A DNA stretch of 43,884 nucleotides from Dehalococcoidia bacterium (GTDB taxonomy: Bacteria > Chloroflexota > Dehalococcoidia > GIF9 > AB-539-J10). The stretch spans positions 1 through 43,884 of the forward strand of contig JAUWQI010000010.1 in NCBI GenBank assembly GCA_030611085.1, in the 5' to 3' direction. The translations under genes were made by a program, and so were the position numbers. Positions 23,645 through 31,104 of this stretch are shown piece by piece. Under the pieces are notes generated by a model. The model was not told the DNA's origin and ran no database searches. It worked only from the letters and a program-made list of their open reading frames with translations. Position 1 is the stretch's first letter. Every line of letters begins with the position of its first letter.

Positions 23645-24799
23645 TTAGCCCCATGGTGGTAAGCCTCCCTTCAGCGTGGCAGCGGTTATTTTGGTGTCCT
23701 TACCCCTAATATAGGTTATTTCCACTTCATCACCAACATTACAACTTTTTATGGCTTGTGCTAGAGCTCCGTTAGTGTCTATTTCTTTATCATTAAATCT
23801 AATGATAACATCGCCTTCTTTCAATCCTGCGGCCTCAGCAGGGCTATTGGGGAATATCCCAGGACTATTAGATGTTTTTATAATGAGTGCTCCTTTGTCC
23901 GCTGAAAGGCCATATTCCGCAGCTACAGAGGGAGTGACAGTTGTGGTGCTCACTCCTAGCCAGGGATGTTCCACATAGCCTTTATTAATTAATTTTTGGA
24001 TTATGGGCTCAGCACTATTAATGCTTATGGCATAGCCCATGCCTTCTATGCCCACTCCAGCAAGTTTAGCGCTGGTGATGCCTATAACCTCCCCAGCCAT
24101 GTTTACCAGCGGACCTCCACTATTGCCGGGGTTAATAGGCGCAGTGGTTTGGATTAAGCCGGAAAGGGTATTTCCCTGAACAGTTACTGAAACATTCAAC
24201 CTGCTGACGATACCCTCAGCCGCGGATATTCCTTGCCCTAGGGCATTGCCGATAGCCACTACCCAATTGCCTATAGCAAGTGAGTCTGAATTACCCAGGC
24301 GGGCATAATAAGGCAAGTCTGAGGTATCTATCTTGAGCACTGCTAAATCAGTCAAGGCGTCGGTGCCTATTACCTTGGCAGGGAAGGCTTGACCATCAGC
24401 TAATTCCACTTGCACGCTTTTGGCATTTTCCACCACGTGGTTGTTGGTGATAATGTGCCCTTCATTATCAATAACCACCCCAGAGCCAGCAGTGGTCTGT
24501 GTGTACTCTCGGCCGAAAAAATCATGAAGTAGCATCTCACTGGTGACAGCAACTACTGAAGGCATCACTTGCTCGACGACATCAGCAATGGAAGGTAATG
24601 GTATAGCTGGATGGTCATTGCTTGAGGGAAATGTCCAATCGGGATCGGTGTGTTCACTCGGGCTACCGGGAGAGGGTGAAGTAGGTGGGGGTGAGGTAGG
24701 TGTTGTTGTCCAGGGCAAGGAAATGGAGCACCCACTGGAGCCTAGAATTAGGACTACCAGCATCACCGCGGTAAGGATACATCTAAGATCCTTTAGCAT
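23645..24799 (-). CDS. HtrA/DegP-family serine protease, lipoprotein form
   Basis: A 384-residue exported protease. The signal peptide (hydrophobic 9-20) ends in a probable lipobox with Cys24 (G-S-S-G-C), then a Pro/Ser/Thr-rich linker to about 65. The trypsin-like domain has the triad His121 (T-N-N-H-V-V-E), Asp151 (L-T-D-L-A-V-L) and Ser227 (N-P-G-N-S-G-G-P-L). One PDZ domain lies near 280-375, with G-L-K-E-G-D-V-I. HtrA proteins degrade misfolded envelope proteins; a single PDZ is like DegS or HtrA of Gram-positives. It is divergently transcribed from the PadR gene, which could regulate it (inference). A TATAAT (24813-24808 region) lies just upstream. Confidence 0.92.
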   Translation of the reverse strand: MLKDLRCILTAVMLVVLILGSSGCSISLPWTTTPTSPPPTSPSPGSPSEHTDPDWTFPSSNDHPAIPLPSIADVVEQVMPSVVAVTSEMLLHDFFGREYTQTTAGSGVVIDNEGHIITNNHVVENAKSVQVELADGQAFPAKVIGTDALTDLAVLKIDTSDLPYYARLGNSDSLAIGNWVVAIGNALGQGISAAEGIVSRLNVSVTVQGNTLSGLIQTTAPINPGNSGGPLVNMAGEVIGITSAKLAGVGIEGMGYAISINSAEPIIQKLINKGYVEHPWLGVSTTTVTPSVAAEYGLSADKGALIIKTSNSPGIFPNSPAEAAGLKEGDVIIRFNDKEIDTNGALAQAIKSCNVGDEVEITYIRGKDTKITAATLKGGLPPWG

Positions 24800-24856
24800 T
24801 TTGAGTTTATTATATCACCTCGCCAGAAAAATTTTAGCTGCAGCTATGAACCAAAG

Positions 24857-24885
24857 TGACTTAATCTATCGGGGGGTGGTATACT
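24857..24885 (+). promoter_or_regulatory. Promoter for padR-type gene, near-leaderless
   Basis: TGACTT (24857-24862) and TATACT (24880-24885, preceded by TGG) are spaced by 17 nt. The expected start of transcription is about 5 nt before the ATG at 24897, and no SD is seen. Confidence 0.5.
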
Positions 24886-24896
24886 AGCATGATAAG

Positions 24897-25229
24897 ATGT
24901 CTCAACTTTATGCTCGCGAATTATTGAGGGGTGTGGTAGAGCCTTTGCTACTTTTTCTTATCGGTGAGTCACCTATGCATGGCTACCAGATTGCCAAAGA
25001 GCTAGAGAAAAGAAGTCTGGGACATTTTAGGCTTACGGAGAGCACTATTTATTCTGCATTGCGCCGTTTGGAGAGCAAGGGGCTTGTATTAAGCTGGTGG
25101 CAGCGAGTTGCCCGAGAGCAAAAGCGGCGGTGCTATGAGCTAACAGAAAAAGGCCATCAAATCTTGGCTGAAGAGTTGGCTCAGTGGCGAAAGTTCCATA
25201 GTGCGGCTAACAAAGTCCTAAACAGTTAG
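24897..25229 (+). CDS. PadR-family transcriptional regulator
   Basis: A 110-residue winged-helix protein. The pattern L-L-F-L-I-G-E-S-P-M-H-G-Y-Q-I-A-K-E-L, T-E-S-T-I-Y-S-A-L-R-R-L-E-S-K-G-L-V, R-R-C-Y-E-L-T-E-K-G is the PadR signature (helix-turn-helix plus wing). It lacks the long C-terminal helix of subfamily 1, so it is subfamily-2-sized. PadR proteins are usually repressors of their own and adjacent genes. The neighbours are the divergent HtrA gene and the downstream MBL gene, 36 nt away. Confidence 0.88.
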   Translation: MSQLYARELLRGVVEPLLLFLIGESPMHGYQIAKELEKRSLGHFRLTESTIYSALRRLESKGLVLSWWQRVAREQKRRCYELTEKGHQILAEELAQWRKFHSAANKVLNS

Positions 25230-25265
25230 GATGAAAAAGCAAGTCTCGGTGTCAAAGGCAAAAGT

Positions 25266-26039
25266 GTGGAAATCCAAGTCTTAGGGGCTCACGCCGCTGA
25301 GGCAAAGGGCGCAAGATTAACTTCTCTGTTGATTGATGAGGTCCTAGCCATAGATGCTGGAGGACTTACCGCGGCCCTTTCTTTTCCCCAGCAAGGGGAA
25401 ATTAAGGCTGTATTGCTTACTCATCACCATTTTGACCACACTCGGGATTTGATTACTCTGGGCGCTAACGCTGGTTACTGGCGAGGGCAGATAGAGGTTT
25501 ATGGCTTGCGCTACACCCTCGATGTTGTCACCTCTTGCTTACTTGATGGCAAGATATATGCCAATCTTCTGGAGTATCCCAGTAAAGAGAAGCCATCTCT
25601 TCTGCTCAAGACCATTGAGCCTTATAAGAAAGAGGTTATTGCGGGATATGATGTCTTAGCACTGCCGGTAAAACATTCCGTGCCCACTGTTGGCTATCAA
25701 ATCACTTCTCCAGATGGAAAGAGCCTATTTTATACTGGTGATACCGGGCCTGGATTATCCCAATGCTGGCTGCATATTTCTCCTCATTTGTTTATCACTG
25801 AAATTGCTGGACCTAATGAGTTTGGAGATTGGCTCAAAGGTGTTGGTCATTTGTCAGCTAATCTCCTCAAAGAGGAGCTTATTCAGTTTAAGGAACTAAA
25901 AGGGTATCTGCCACACATTATTGCTATTCATATTGGGAATCCTTACGAGCAGCAGATTGGAAAGGAAGTAGCCCGGCTAGCTGAGGAGCTAGGAGCTGAT
26001 ATAAGCCTGGGGCATGAGGATATGAAAATCACCTTATAG
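25266..26039 (+). CDS. Metallo-beta-lactamase-fold hydrolase
   Basis: A 257-residue MBL-fold protein. The metal-binding motif T-H-H-H-F-D-H (H-x-H-x-D-H) lies near 57-63, followed by a downstream His in V-K-H-S-V-P-T-V-G, Asp in Y-T-G-D-T-G-P and His in I-A-I-H-I-G-N. The layout recalls class II cAMP phosphodiesterases and RNase Z-like hydrolases; the substrate is unknown. Start is GTG 25266. It follows the PadR gene on the same strand, so they may be co-transcribed. Confidence 0.85.
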   Translation: MEIQVLGAHAAEAKGARLTSLLIDEVLAIDAGGLTAALSFPQQGEIKAVLLTHHHFDHTRDLITLGANAGYWRGQIEVYGLRYTLDVVTSCLLDGKIYANLLEYPSKEKPSLLLKTIEPYKKEVIAGYDVLALPVKHSVPTVGYQITSPDGKSLFYTGDTGPGLSQCWLHISPHLFITEIAGPNEFGDWLKGVGHLSANLLKEELIQFKELKGYLPHIIAIHIGNPYEQQIGKEVARLAEELGADISLGHEDMKITL

Positions 26040-26123
26040 TCTAAGAATCGGGAATCTAGGGTCGCTAGTTCACAAAGAAGGCAATTTGGTGGCTAGTTCT
26101 GATTCCGAAGTCAACAAATGGAT

Positions 26124-26174
26124 AAAAAAGCCAATGGTGGCTGGCGCCACAGCAGTGGTTTGCCATGGCGCCAG
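26124..26174 (-). terminator. Probable terminator after trpB2
   Basis: Arms CTGGCGCCA (26141-26149) and TGGCGCCAG (26166-26174) form a 9-bp GC-rich stem. On the minus strand a further small GCCA/TGGC stem and a run of six T (26129-26124) follow, consistent with rho-independent termination of the 26-33 kb operon. It separates convergent genes. Confidence 0.6.
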
Positions 26175-26184
26175 TAATTTTGTC

Positions 26185-27549
26185 TCAGGCTATCTTTGGT
26201 AGTTGAGCCAATGCCTCCTTTATCTTCTCATCGGGATACTCATAGTCTTGGAGCTTGCCCGAGAGATAGGCATCATAGGCAGCCATGTCAACATGTCCAT
26301 GTCCGCTATGAGCCAGCAATATGGTTTTTGACTCACCAGATTCCCTGCACTTGAGGGCTTCGTCAATAACCACCTTAATAGCATGGTTTGGCTCGGGAGC
26401 GCTGATAATGCCCTCAGTGCGAGCAAAGGTTATGCCAGCCTCAAAGGTGGCAAGTTGATGCTCAGCTCTAGCTTCAACTTGCCCCAATCTTTCCAAGTGG
26501 CATATGATAGGTGCCATTCCATGATAGCGAAGGCCCCCGGCATGGATTGGGGGTGGAATAAAACCATGCCCCAGGGTAAACATCTTAATTAAAGGGGTAA
26601 GGCCAGCTACATCGCCGAAGTCATAGGCATATGGCCCTTTGGTTACAGTAGGGCAGCTCGCCGGCTCGACATTGATGATACGCAAGTCTGGCTTTGTCCC
26701 ATCAATTTTATCTTTTACGAAGGGTAGATACAGACCGGCGAAGTTTGAGCCGCCGCCAATGCAGCCCACGATAATATCGGGATAGGCATCTGCTTTCTCC
26801 ATTAGCTTCTTTGCCTCCAGACCATTGACAGTTTGATGCAGCAGGACATGGTTAAGCACGCTGCCCAGAGCATAGTGGGTATCATCGCGAGACACGCAAT
26901 CCTCTACTGCCTCGCTGATAGCAAGCCCCAAGCTACCGGGACAATCGGGGTCTTTTGCCAGCATGTCTCGTCCTGCCTGGGTATCTGGGCTGGGGCTGGG
27001 AATACATTTAGCTCCCCAGGTCTCCATCATGACACGGCGGTAGGGTTTTTGGTGATAACTAATAGCGACCATGTAAACTTTAATCTCAATGCCAAAACAA
27101 GCACCGCCAAAAGATAGGGCGCTTCCCCACTGCCCAGCTCCGGTCTCGGTGGTAATTCGCTTTACTCTCTCTTGTTTGTTGTAATAAGCTTGAGCTACAG
27201 CAGTATTGGGCTTATGGCTACCAGGGGGGCTTGACCCCTCATATTTGTAGAAAATCTTGGCTGGCGTGTCCAAGGCTTTCTCCAACCTATGTGCCCGAAA
27301 CAAGGTTGTAGGTCTCCATAACCTGTAGATGTCCCGCACCTCTTCCGGTATTTCAATCCACCTCTCAGTGCTCACCTCTTGCTTGATTAATTCCATAGGA
27401 AATAAAGGAGTTAAGTCGTTGGGAGTCACTGGCTTCCCTGTGGCTGGGTGTATAACTGGTGGTAATGGCTCAGGCAAATCTGCCTGGATGTTATACCAAT
27501 ATCTTGGTATCTCTTCTTCGTCCAGAGTAAATTTTGTTCTCTTATCCAT
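26185..27549 (-). CDS. trpB2: Tryptophan synthase beta-like protein, TrpB2 type
   Basis: A 454-residue PLP enzyme. The N-terminal [11 protein letters not shown] and [14 protein letters not shown] are TrpB2 signatures. The PLP lysine is in [13 protein letters not shown], and the phosphate cup is in [11 protein letters not shown]. It is distinct from the TrpB1 in the trp operon (36848-38053). TrpB2 uses serine and indole but is thought not to pair with TrpA, serving indole salvage or related chemistry. It ends the oxidoreductase operon. A micro-ORF ends 13 nt upstream and overlaps its SD region. Confidence 0.92.
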   Translation of the reverse strand: MDKRTKFTLDEEEIPRYWYNIQADLPEPLPPVIHPATGKPVTPNDLTPLFPMELIKQEVSTERWIEIPEEVRDIYRLWRPTTLFRAHRLEKALDTPAKIFYKYEGSSPPGSHKPNTAVAQAYYNKQERVKRITTETGAGQWGSALSFGGACFGIEIKVYMVAISYHQKPYRRVMMETWGAKCIPSPSPDTQAGRDMLAKDPDCPGSLGLAISEAVEDCVSRDDTHYALGSVLNHVLLHQTVNGLEAKKLMEKADAYPDIIVGCIGGGSNFAGLYLPFVKDKIDGTKPDLRIINVEPASCPTVTKGPYAYDFGDVAGLTPLIKMFTLGHGFIPPPIHAGGLRYHGMAPIICHLERLGQVEARAEHQLATFEAGITFARTEGIISAPEPNHAIKVVIDEALKCRESGESKTILLAHSGHGHVDMAAYDAYLSGKLQDYEYPDEKIKEALAQLPKIA

Positions 27550-27562
27550 TTTTATTCTCCTT

Positions 27563-27637
27563 TTATTTGTTAATTTGTGGGTTTAATAGATTATTCCTCT
27601 CGGCCCCAGAGGGCCAGTTCTGCAATACAATAAACAT
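27563..27637 (-). CDS. Micro-ORF upstream of trpB2 (candidate leader peptide, 24 aa)
   Basis: The strong SD GAAGGAGGG precedes ATG 27637 and a 24-residue frame starting [14 protein letters not shown] that stops with TAA at 27563-27565. The stop overlaps the SD of trpB2 (AAAGGAG), so the two can be translationally coupled. A second micro-ORF at 35947-35979 shares the SD, the TTGAATATG context and the pattern M-x-x-(V/I)-L-Q-x-W. The DNA can also form alternative short hairpins (GGCCC/GGGCC or CCTCT/AGAGG) after the Trp codon. Function is unknown; it may be a regulatory leader or a real peptide. Confidence 0.55.
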   Translation of the reverse strand: MFIVLQNWPSGAERNNLLNPQINK

Positions 27638-27657
27638 ATTCAACCCTCCTTCAAATG

Positions 27658-28218
27658 CTAAAGTCCAGTAACCATATTTCGCCCTTCCTCAAAGGCGCTC
27701 AAACTTTTCTTTAGTGCCTCTTCTTTGCCGACGAAAGATTTTTCTAGCTCTGAGTGGATAAGCTCAGCGGGGATGGAGTGGGTTGCCTCAACGAAGGCTC
27801 CCAGCAGCACCAAGTTGGCACTCTGGCTGGTGCCAGTGATATGAATGCTTGTTTCAATAGCTGGGAGCTTGATTAGTTGGATATCTTCTTTTTTTGATTT
27901 GGCTTGGAATCCAGCGCTTTCGATAATCATCATTCCACCAGGGCGCACCCGGCTTTCAAAGTCCTTAAACTGGGATGATTCGGCAATGATTATCACCTCA
28001 GCCTGAGATAATAGCGGGGAAGTTATTTCTTCATTGGAGTAGATAATAGTACACTCAACAAGCCCGCCTCGCTTGGAGATGGCATAAGAAGGGAACCAGG
28101 TTACATTTTTGTACTTGGTCACGGCTGCTGAAGCAAGCAGTAATCCAGCGGTAAGTATGCCACCACCGCCAAGCCCAGTCATTATTACTTCGTCTCTAGT
28201 AGGTAATTCTTGCCTCAT
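27658..28218 (-). CDS. 2-oxoacid:ferredoxin oxidoreductase, gamma subunit
   Basis: A 186-residue protein of the POR/KOR gamma family: G-L-G-G-G-G-I-L-T-A-G near the N-terminus (Rossmann-like), A-I-S-K-R-G-G-L-V-E-C-T-I near 48-60, and G-T-S-Q-S-A-N-L-V-L-L-G near 130. It completes a four-subunit enzyme with the next three genes upstream (beta, alpha, ferredoxin delta), which oxidises a 2-oxoacid to acyl-CoA and CO2 with reduced ferredoxin. The exact substrate (2-oxoglutarate, branched or aromatic 2-oxoacids) cannot be decided. Confidence 0.88.
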   Translation of the reverse strand: MRQELPTRDEVIMTGLGGGGILTAGLLLASAAVTKYKNVTWFPSYAISKRGGLVECTIIYSNEEITSPLLSQAEVIIIAESSQFKDFESRVRPGGMMIIESAGFQAKSKKEDIQLIKLPAIETSIHITGTSQSANLVLLGAFVEATHSIPAELIHSELEKSFVGKEEALKKSLSAFEEGRNMVTGL

Positions 28219-28235
28219 AATAATCCTTTCCTCTA

Positions 28236-29015
28236 CTACTCAATTTTATCAACATTCTTAAACTCACCCAGCGGAAACTCGGGTATCATCTTTTCCTCCA
28301 TCCACTTTAGGGAATCGATAGGTGATAGATGCCAGTTAGGTGGACAAGCGACAAGAATCTCGATGAAGCTGAAGCCAGCTTTGCTCATCTGTTTACCAAA
28401 AGCAACCTTTATATACTCTCTAGTCCGCTCGTAGTTGTAGGGATTGTTAACAGCGCCACGAGCAGAATAGGCGGTGCCTTTAAAAGTAGCTATCATTTCA
28501 GCAGCATGAATTGGGAATCCACTTTTGATTGCATCTCGTCCCTCGGGAGTGGTTGTAGTTTTCTGTCCCACCAAGCTAGTAGGCGCCATCTGCCCCCCGG
28601 TAGTCCCGTAAACGGCATTATTTAGCATCATGATGGTAATTTTCTCGGCGCGAGTTAACACTCCTAGCAAGGGGTCAGCACCAATGGCTAGTAATCCGCC
28701 ATCTCCTTGTACAGTAAATACAATATTATCTGGGTAAACATGCTTGATAGCAGTAGCCATATCAGGTGGGCGACCATGTGGGGTAAGTACGCTGTCTATG
28801 TCTAACATGCCAAGCAGGAAGGAATTGCAGCCTATATCGAAGACGCCTATCGTCTCATCGCCCATGCCCATCTCTTCTAAGGCTTCGGCAATAGCCCGAG
28901 CAACAAGTGGCTCATGGCAACCAGGGCAATAAACAAAGCCAGCCGTCTGTGGGATTAGTAATCTTGGTCTTCCCGTAACTCTTTCCCTAGTCATCGCTTC
29001 GGTCTTCTCAGTCAT
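28236..29015 (-). CDS. 2-oxoacid:ferredoxin oxidoreductase, beta subunit (TPP-binding)
   Basis: A 259-residue thiamine diphosphate subunit. The F-V-Y-C-P-G-C-H motif has the proximal cluster cysteines, and a further Cys lies in D-I-G-C-N-S. The TPP motif is G-D-G-G-L-L-A-I-G followed about 30 residues on by M-L-N-N-A-V-Y-G-T-T-G-G-Q. H-G-R-P-P-D-M-A-T-A-I-K precedes it. These match KorB/VorA-type beta subunits. It sits 17 nt from gamma and 27 nt from alpha. Confidence 0.9.
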   Translation of the reverse strand: MTEKTEAMTRERVTGRPRLLIPQTAGFVYCPGCHEPLVARAIAEALEEMGMGDETIGVFDIGCNSFLLGMLDIDSVLTPHGRPPDMATAIKHVYPDNIVFTVQGDGGLLAIGADPLLGVLTRAEKITIMMLNNAVYGTTGGQMAPTSLVGQKTTTTPEGRDAIKSGFPIHAAEMIATFKGTAYSARGAVNNPYNYERTREYIKVAFGKQMSKAGFSFIEILVACPPNWHLSPIDSLKWMEEKMIPEFPLGEFKNVDKIE

Positions 29016-29042
29016 AATGCTCTCCGGTTTCTTCTGTCGCGC

Positions 29043-30128
29043 TCATTTCATCACTTCGATTTTAGCTAAAATCTTATCTGGGAGAATCATGCCGCCATCG
29101 GTAGGCATGTGGCGGTCAAGTATATTTACCAAACCAACCTCAGTATGGCTCTCCACAGCTACTCTAACATCATCAACCAATTGTCCTAAAGAATCTTCCA
29201 CTGCTAAAAATCTACTGCCTTGGCTCGCCTTTTGCCTGAGTACTTCATAGGGAAAGGGCCAGGCAGTTATCAAACGAATTAACCCTGCCTTAATACCTTC
29301 AGTGCGTGCCATGTTAACAGCTTCTTTGGATACCCTAGCTGTGTAACCGTAAGCAACCAAAATCAGCTCAGCATCTTCTGTTTTGTAGCCTTCGTATCGC
29401 AACTCAGATTCCTGCATCCGTTTTATTTTCTGGTCTAAGTTCAGCAGCAGGGCTTGGTAGCTAGGGTAGCGAGCAAATAAATCCCCAGCATGCTCCACAA
29501 CGCGTCGTTTGCCATCTTTATGTCTCCCTTTACCTGTTACTGCCCAATCCTTGTCTGGCATGGGACCAAAGTCAATTTTCTTAACTTCAATCGTCTCGCG
29601 CAATCGCCCTATAATGGCATCTGATATAACTACCACAGGGTTGCGGTATTTATCAGCCAGATAGAAGGCAAGTTGAGTCAGGTCACAGCACTCCTGTGCA
29701 GAGGCAGGAGCAAGGACAATATTTCTATAATCGCCATGGCCTCCGCCCCTGGTGCACTGGAAATAATCCTGCTGAGCATGTCGAATAGGCCCTCCTCCAG
29801 GTCCTCCTCTCTGCACATCGATAACCACACACGGAAGTTCAGCATTAGCCATATCTGACATAGTTTCTTGCATAAGAGACCAGCCTGGACTTGAACTCGA
29901 TGTCATGGCTCTAATCCCTGTAGCGGCTGCCCCGTAAAGCATATTTATGGAGCCCAACTCGCTCTGCGTTTGCACGAAAATCCTCCCCATCTTGGGGAAC
30001 TCACGGGCGAACCACTGGGTTATTTCATTTTGGGGAGTTATAGGATAGCCGAAAAAGGCTTGGCAGTCAGCAACAGTTGCTCCCCGTGCAATAGCTTCAT
30101 TGCCCTCGATAAACATTCTCTCGCCCAT
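29043..30128 (-). CDS. 2-oxoacid:ferredoxin oxidoreductase, alpha subunit
   Basis: A 361-residue alpha subunit with the pyrimidine-binding TPP domain (F-F-G-Y-P-I-T-P-Q-N-E, E-L-G-S-I-N-M-L-Y-G-A-A-A-T-G, T-S-S-S-S-P-G-W-S-L-M-Q-E) and the transketolase-C-like domain (V-A-Y-G-Y-T-A-R). Both features are typical for KorA/VorB proteins. CoA is bound at the interface with beta. It is in the oxidoreductase operon between the ferredoxin and the beta subunit. Confidence 0.9.
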   Translation of the reverse strand: MGERMFIEGNEAIARGATVADCQAFFGYPITPQNEITQWFAREFPKMGRIFVQTQSELGSINMLYGAAATGIRAMTSSSSPGWSLMQETMSDMANAELPCVVIDVQRGGPGGGPIRHAQQDYFQCTRGGGHGDYRNIVLAPASAQECCDLTQLAFYLADKYRNPVVVISDAIIGRLRETIEVKKIDFGPMPDKDWAVTGKGRHKDGKRRVVEHAGDLFARYPSYQALLLNLDQKIKRMQESELRYEGYKTEDAELILVAYGYTARVSKEAVNMARTEGIKAGLIRLITAWPFPYEVLRQKASQGSRFLAVEDSLGQLVDDVRVAVESHTEVGLVNILDRHMPTDGGMILPDKILAKIEVMK

Positions 30129-30157
30129 ATCGTAACCTCCTCAATAAAACTGCTGGC

Positions 30158-30394
30158 TCATACTGACACCTCGCTGCTGAAGTTCAAATATACTTCGATA
30201 GCAGCTCCAGGGCAGAGCATGGCGCAAAACCCACAGGTATTGCATTCCTCGGGTTTAATGAAGGAGGGCAGCAGATACCCCTGGGGAGTGATTTTCTCTC
30301 CGGTGATCACAAGACATCCCCGGGGGCAGAACTTTACACAGTAACCGCATCCCTGGCATTCATTTTCATTAATAATTACTTCAGGTTTTACCAT
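30158..30394 (-). CDS. 2-oxoacid:ferredoxin oxidoreductase, delta subunit (2[4Fe-4S] ferredoxin)
   Basis: A 78-residue ferredoxin with two clusters, C-Q-G-C-G-Y-C-V-K-F-C-P near 15-26 and C-N-T-C-G-F-C-A-M-L-C-P near 51-62. The start at ATG 30394 (M-V-K-P-E-V-I-I) is chosen: it is 7 nt after the stop of the upstream Fe-S gene. An open frame back to 30541 would overlap that gene. It passes electrons from the catalytic subunits to soluble ferredoxin. Confidence 0.88.
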   Translation of the reverse strand: MVKPEVIINENECQGCGYCVKFCPRGCLVITGEKITPQGYLLPSFIKPEECNTCGFCAMLCPGAAIEVYLNFSSEVSV

Positions 30395-30401
30395 AGTTCT
30401 A

Positions 30402-31100
30402 TTAGCCTTGCATAGCACACAAAGCCCCAGTGGGGCAGGCTTTAGTGCAGGCGCTGCAAAATTTGCAGCCAGATTCCTTAAAGGAGCCGGCGATTGGCCC
30501 GATTTCAAGCCTGTCATTTCGAGTAACAAATCCAAGGGCACCTACGCCTATTAGCTCCTGGCATACCCTAACACAGAGGCCACAGGAGATACACAGGTTG
30601 TAGTCCATAAAAAGAGATTCCTCCGTGACCACTGGTAGATTGCGAGGCTTATAAGGGGGTAAACCATCGGGAATCCCGATGTAATCAGCCACCTTCCTTA
30701 ACTCACAGTCGTGAAAAAGGGAGCAACACCGCTCTGCAAGCGGCACCCCCTTTTTACATTCCTGTTGAGGCTCACACTGGTCTCGATACTCACAGCTTAA
30801 ACAAATATGTGGATGCTGGCTAAGGATGGCCCCAAGGAAACATCGTCGGCTCTCCTGGACCCGAGGCGTATTTGTGTGGACAACCATGCCATCTCTGGCT
30901 GGAGTAATGCACGCTGAGGGAAAACCCGGCATCCCTTCAATCTCTACGGCACAGAGACGACAGGAACCAAAAGGAGAGAGCTTGGGGTGGTGACACAGTG
31001 TGGGAATGTAAATGTCCGCCTTTTGCGCCGCCTCAAGTACGGTTATTCCCCTACTTGTTTTAATCTTAATGGCATCAATTTCTAGCGTGATTTTATCCAT
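30402..31100 (-). CDS. NuoG/HydA-N-terminal-like Fe-S protein
   Basis: A 232-residue protein carrying the Fe-S module seen at the N-terminus of NuoG, FdhA and [FeFe]-hydrogenases. The 2Fe-2S motif is C-x(11)-C-x2-C-x(13)-C (near 36-64), the His-Cys cluster H-P-H-I-C-L-S-C-x5-C, and two 4Fe-4S sites are C-I-S-C-G-L-C-V-R-V-C and C-K-F-C-S-A-C-T-K-A-C-P. No molybdopterin or H-cluster domain follows. It is coupled to the oxidoreductase genes (7 nt), so it may route electrons from or to that enzyme (inference). Its start is 4 nt after the acyl-CoA synthetase stop. Confidence 0.85.
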   Translation of the reverse strand: MDKITLEIDAIKIKTSRGITVLEAAQKADIYIPTLCHHPKLSPFGSCRLCAVEIEGMPGFPSACITPARDGMVVHTNTPRVQESRRCFLGAILSQHPHICLSCEYRDQCEPQQECKKGVPLAERCCSLFHDCELRKVADYIGIPDGLPPYKPRNLPVVTEESLFMDYNLCISCGLCVRVCQELIGVGALGFVTRNDRLEIGPIAGSFKESGCKFCSACTKACPTGALCAMQG

Positions 31101-31104
31101 GTCT

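Noticed and set aside
30395-30541. N-terminal extension of the ferredoxin subunit
   Set aside because: It would overlap the upstream Fe-S gene by 140 nt; ATG 30394 gives a standard two-cluster ferredoxin.
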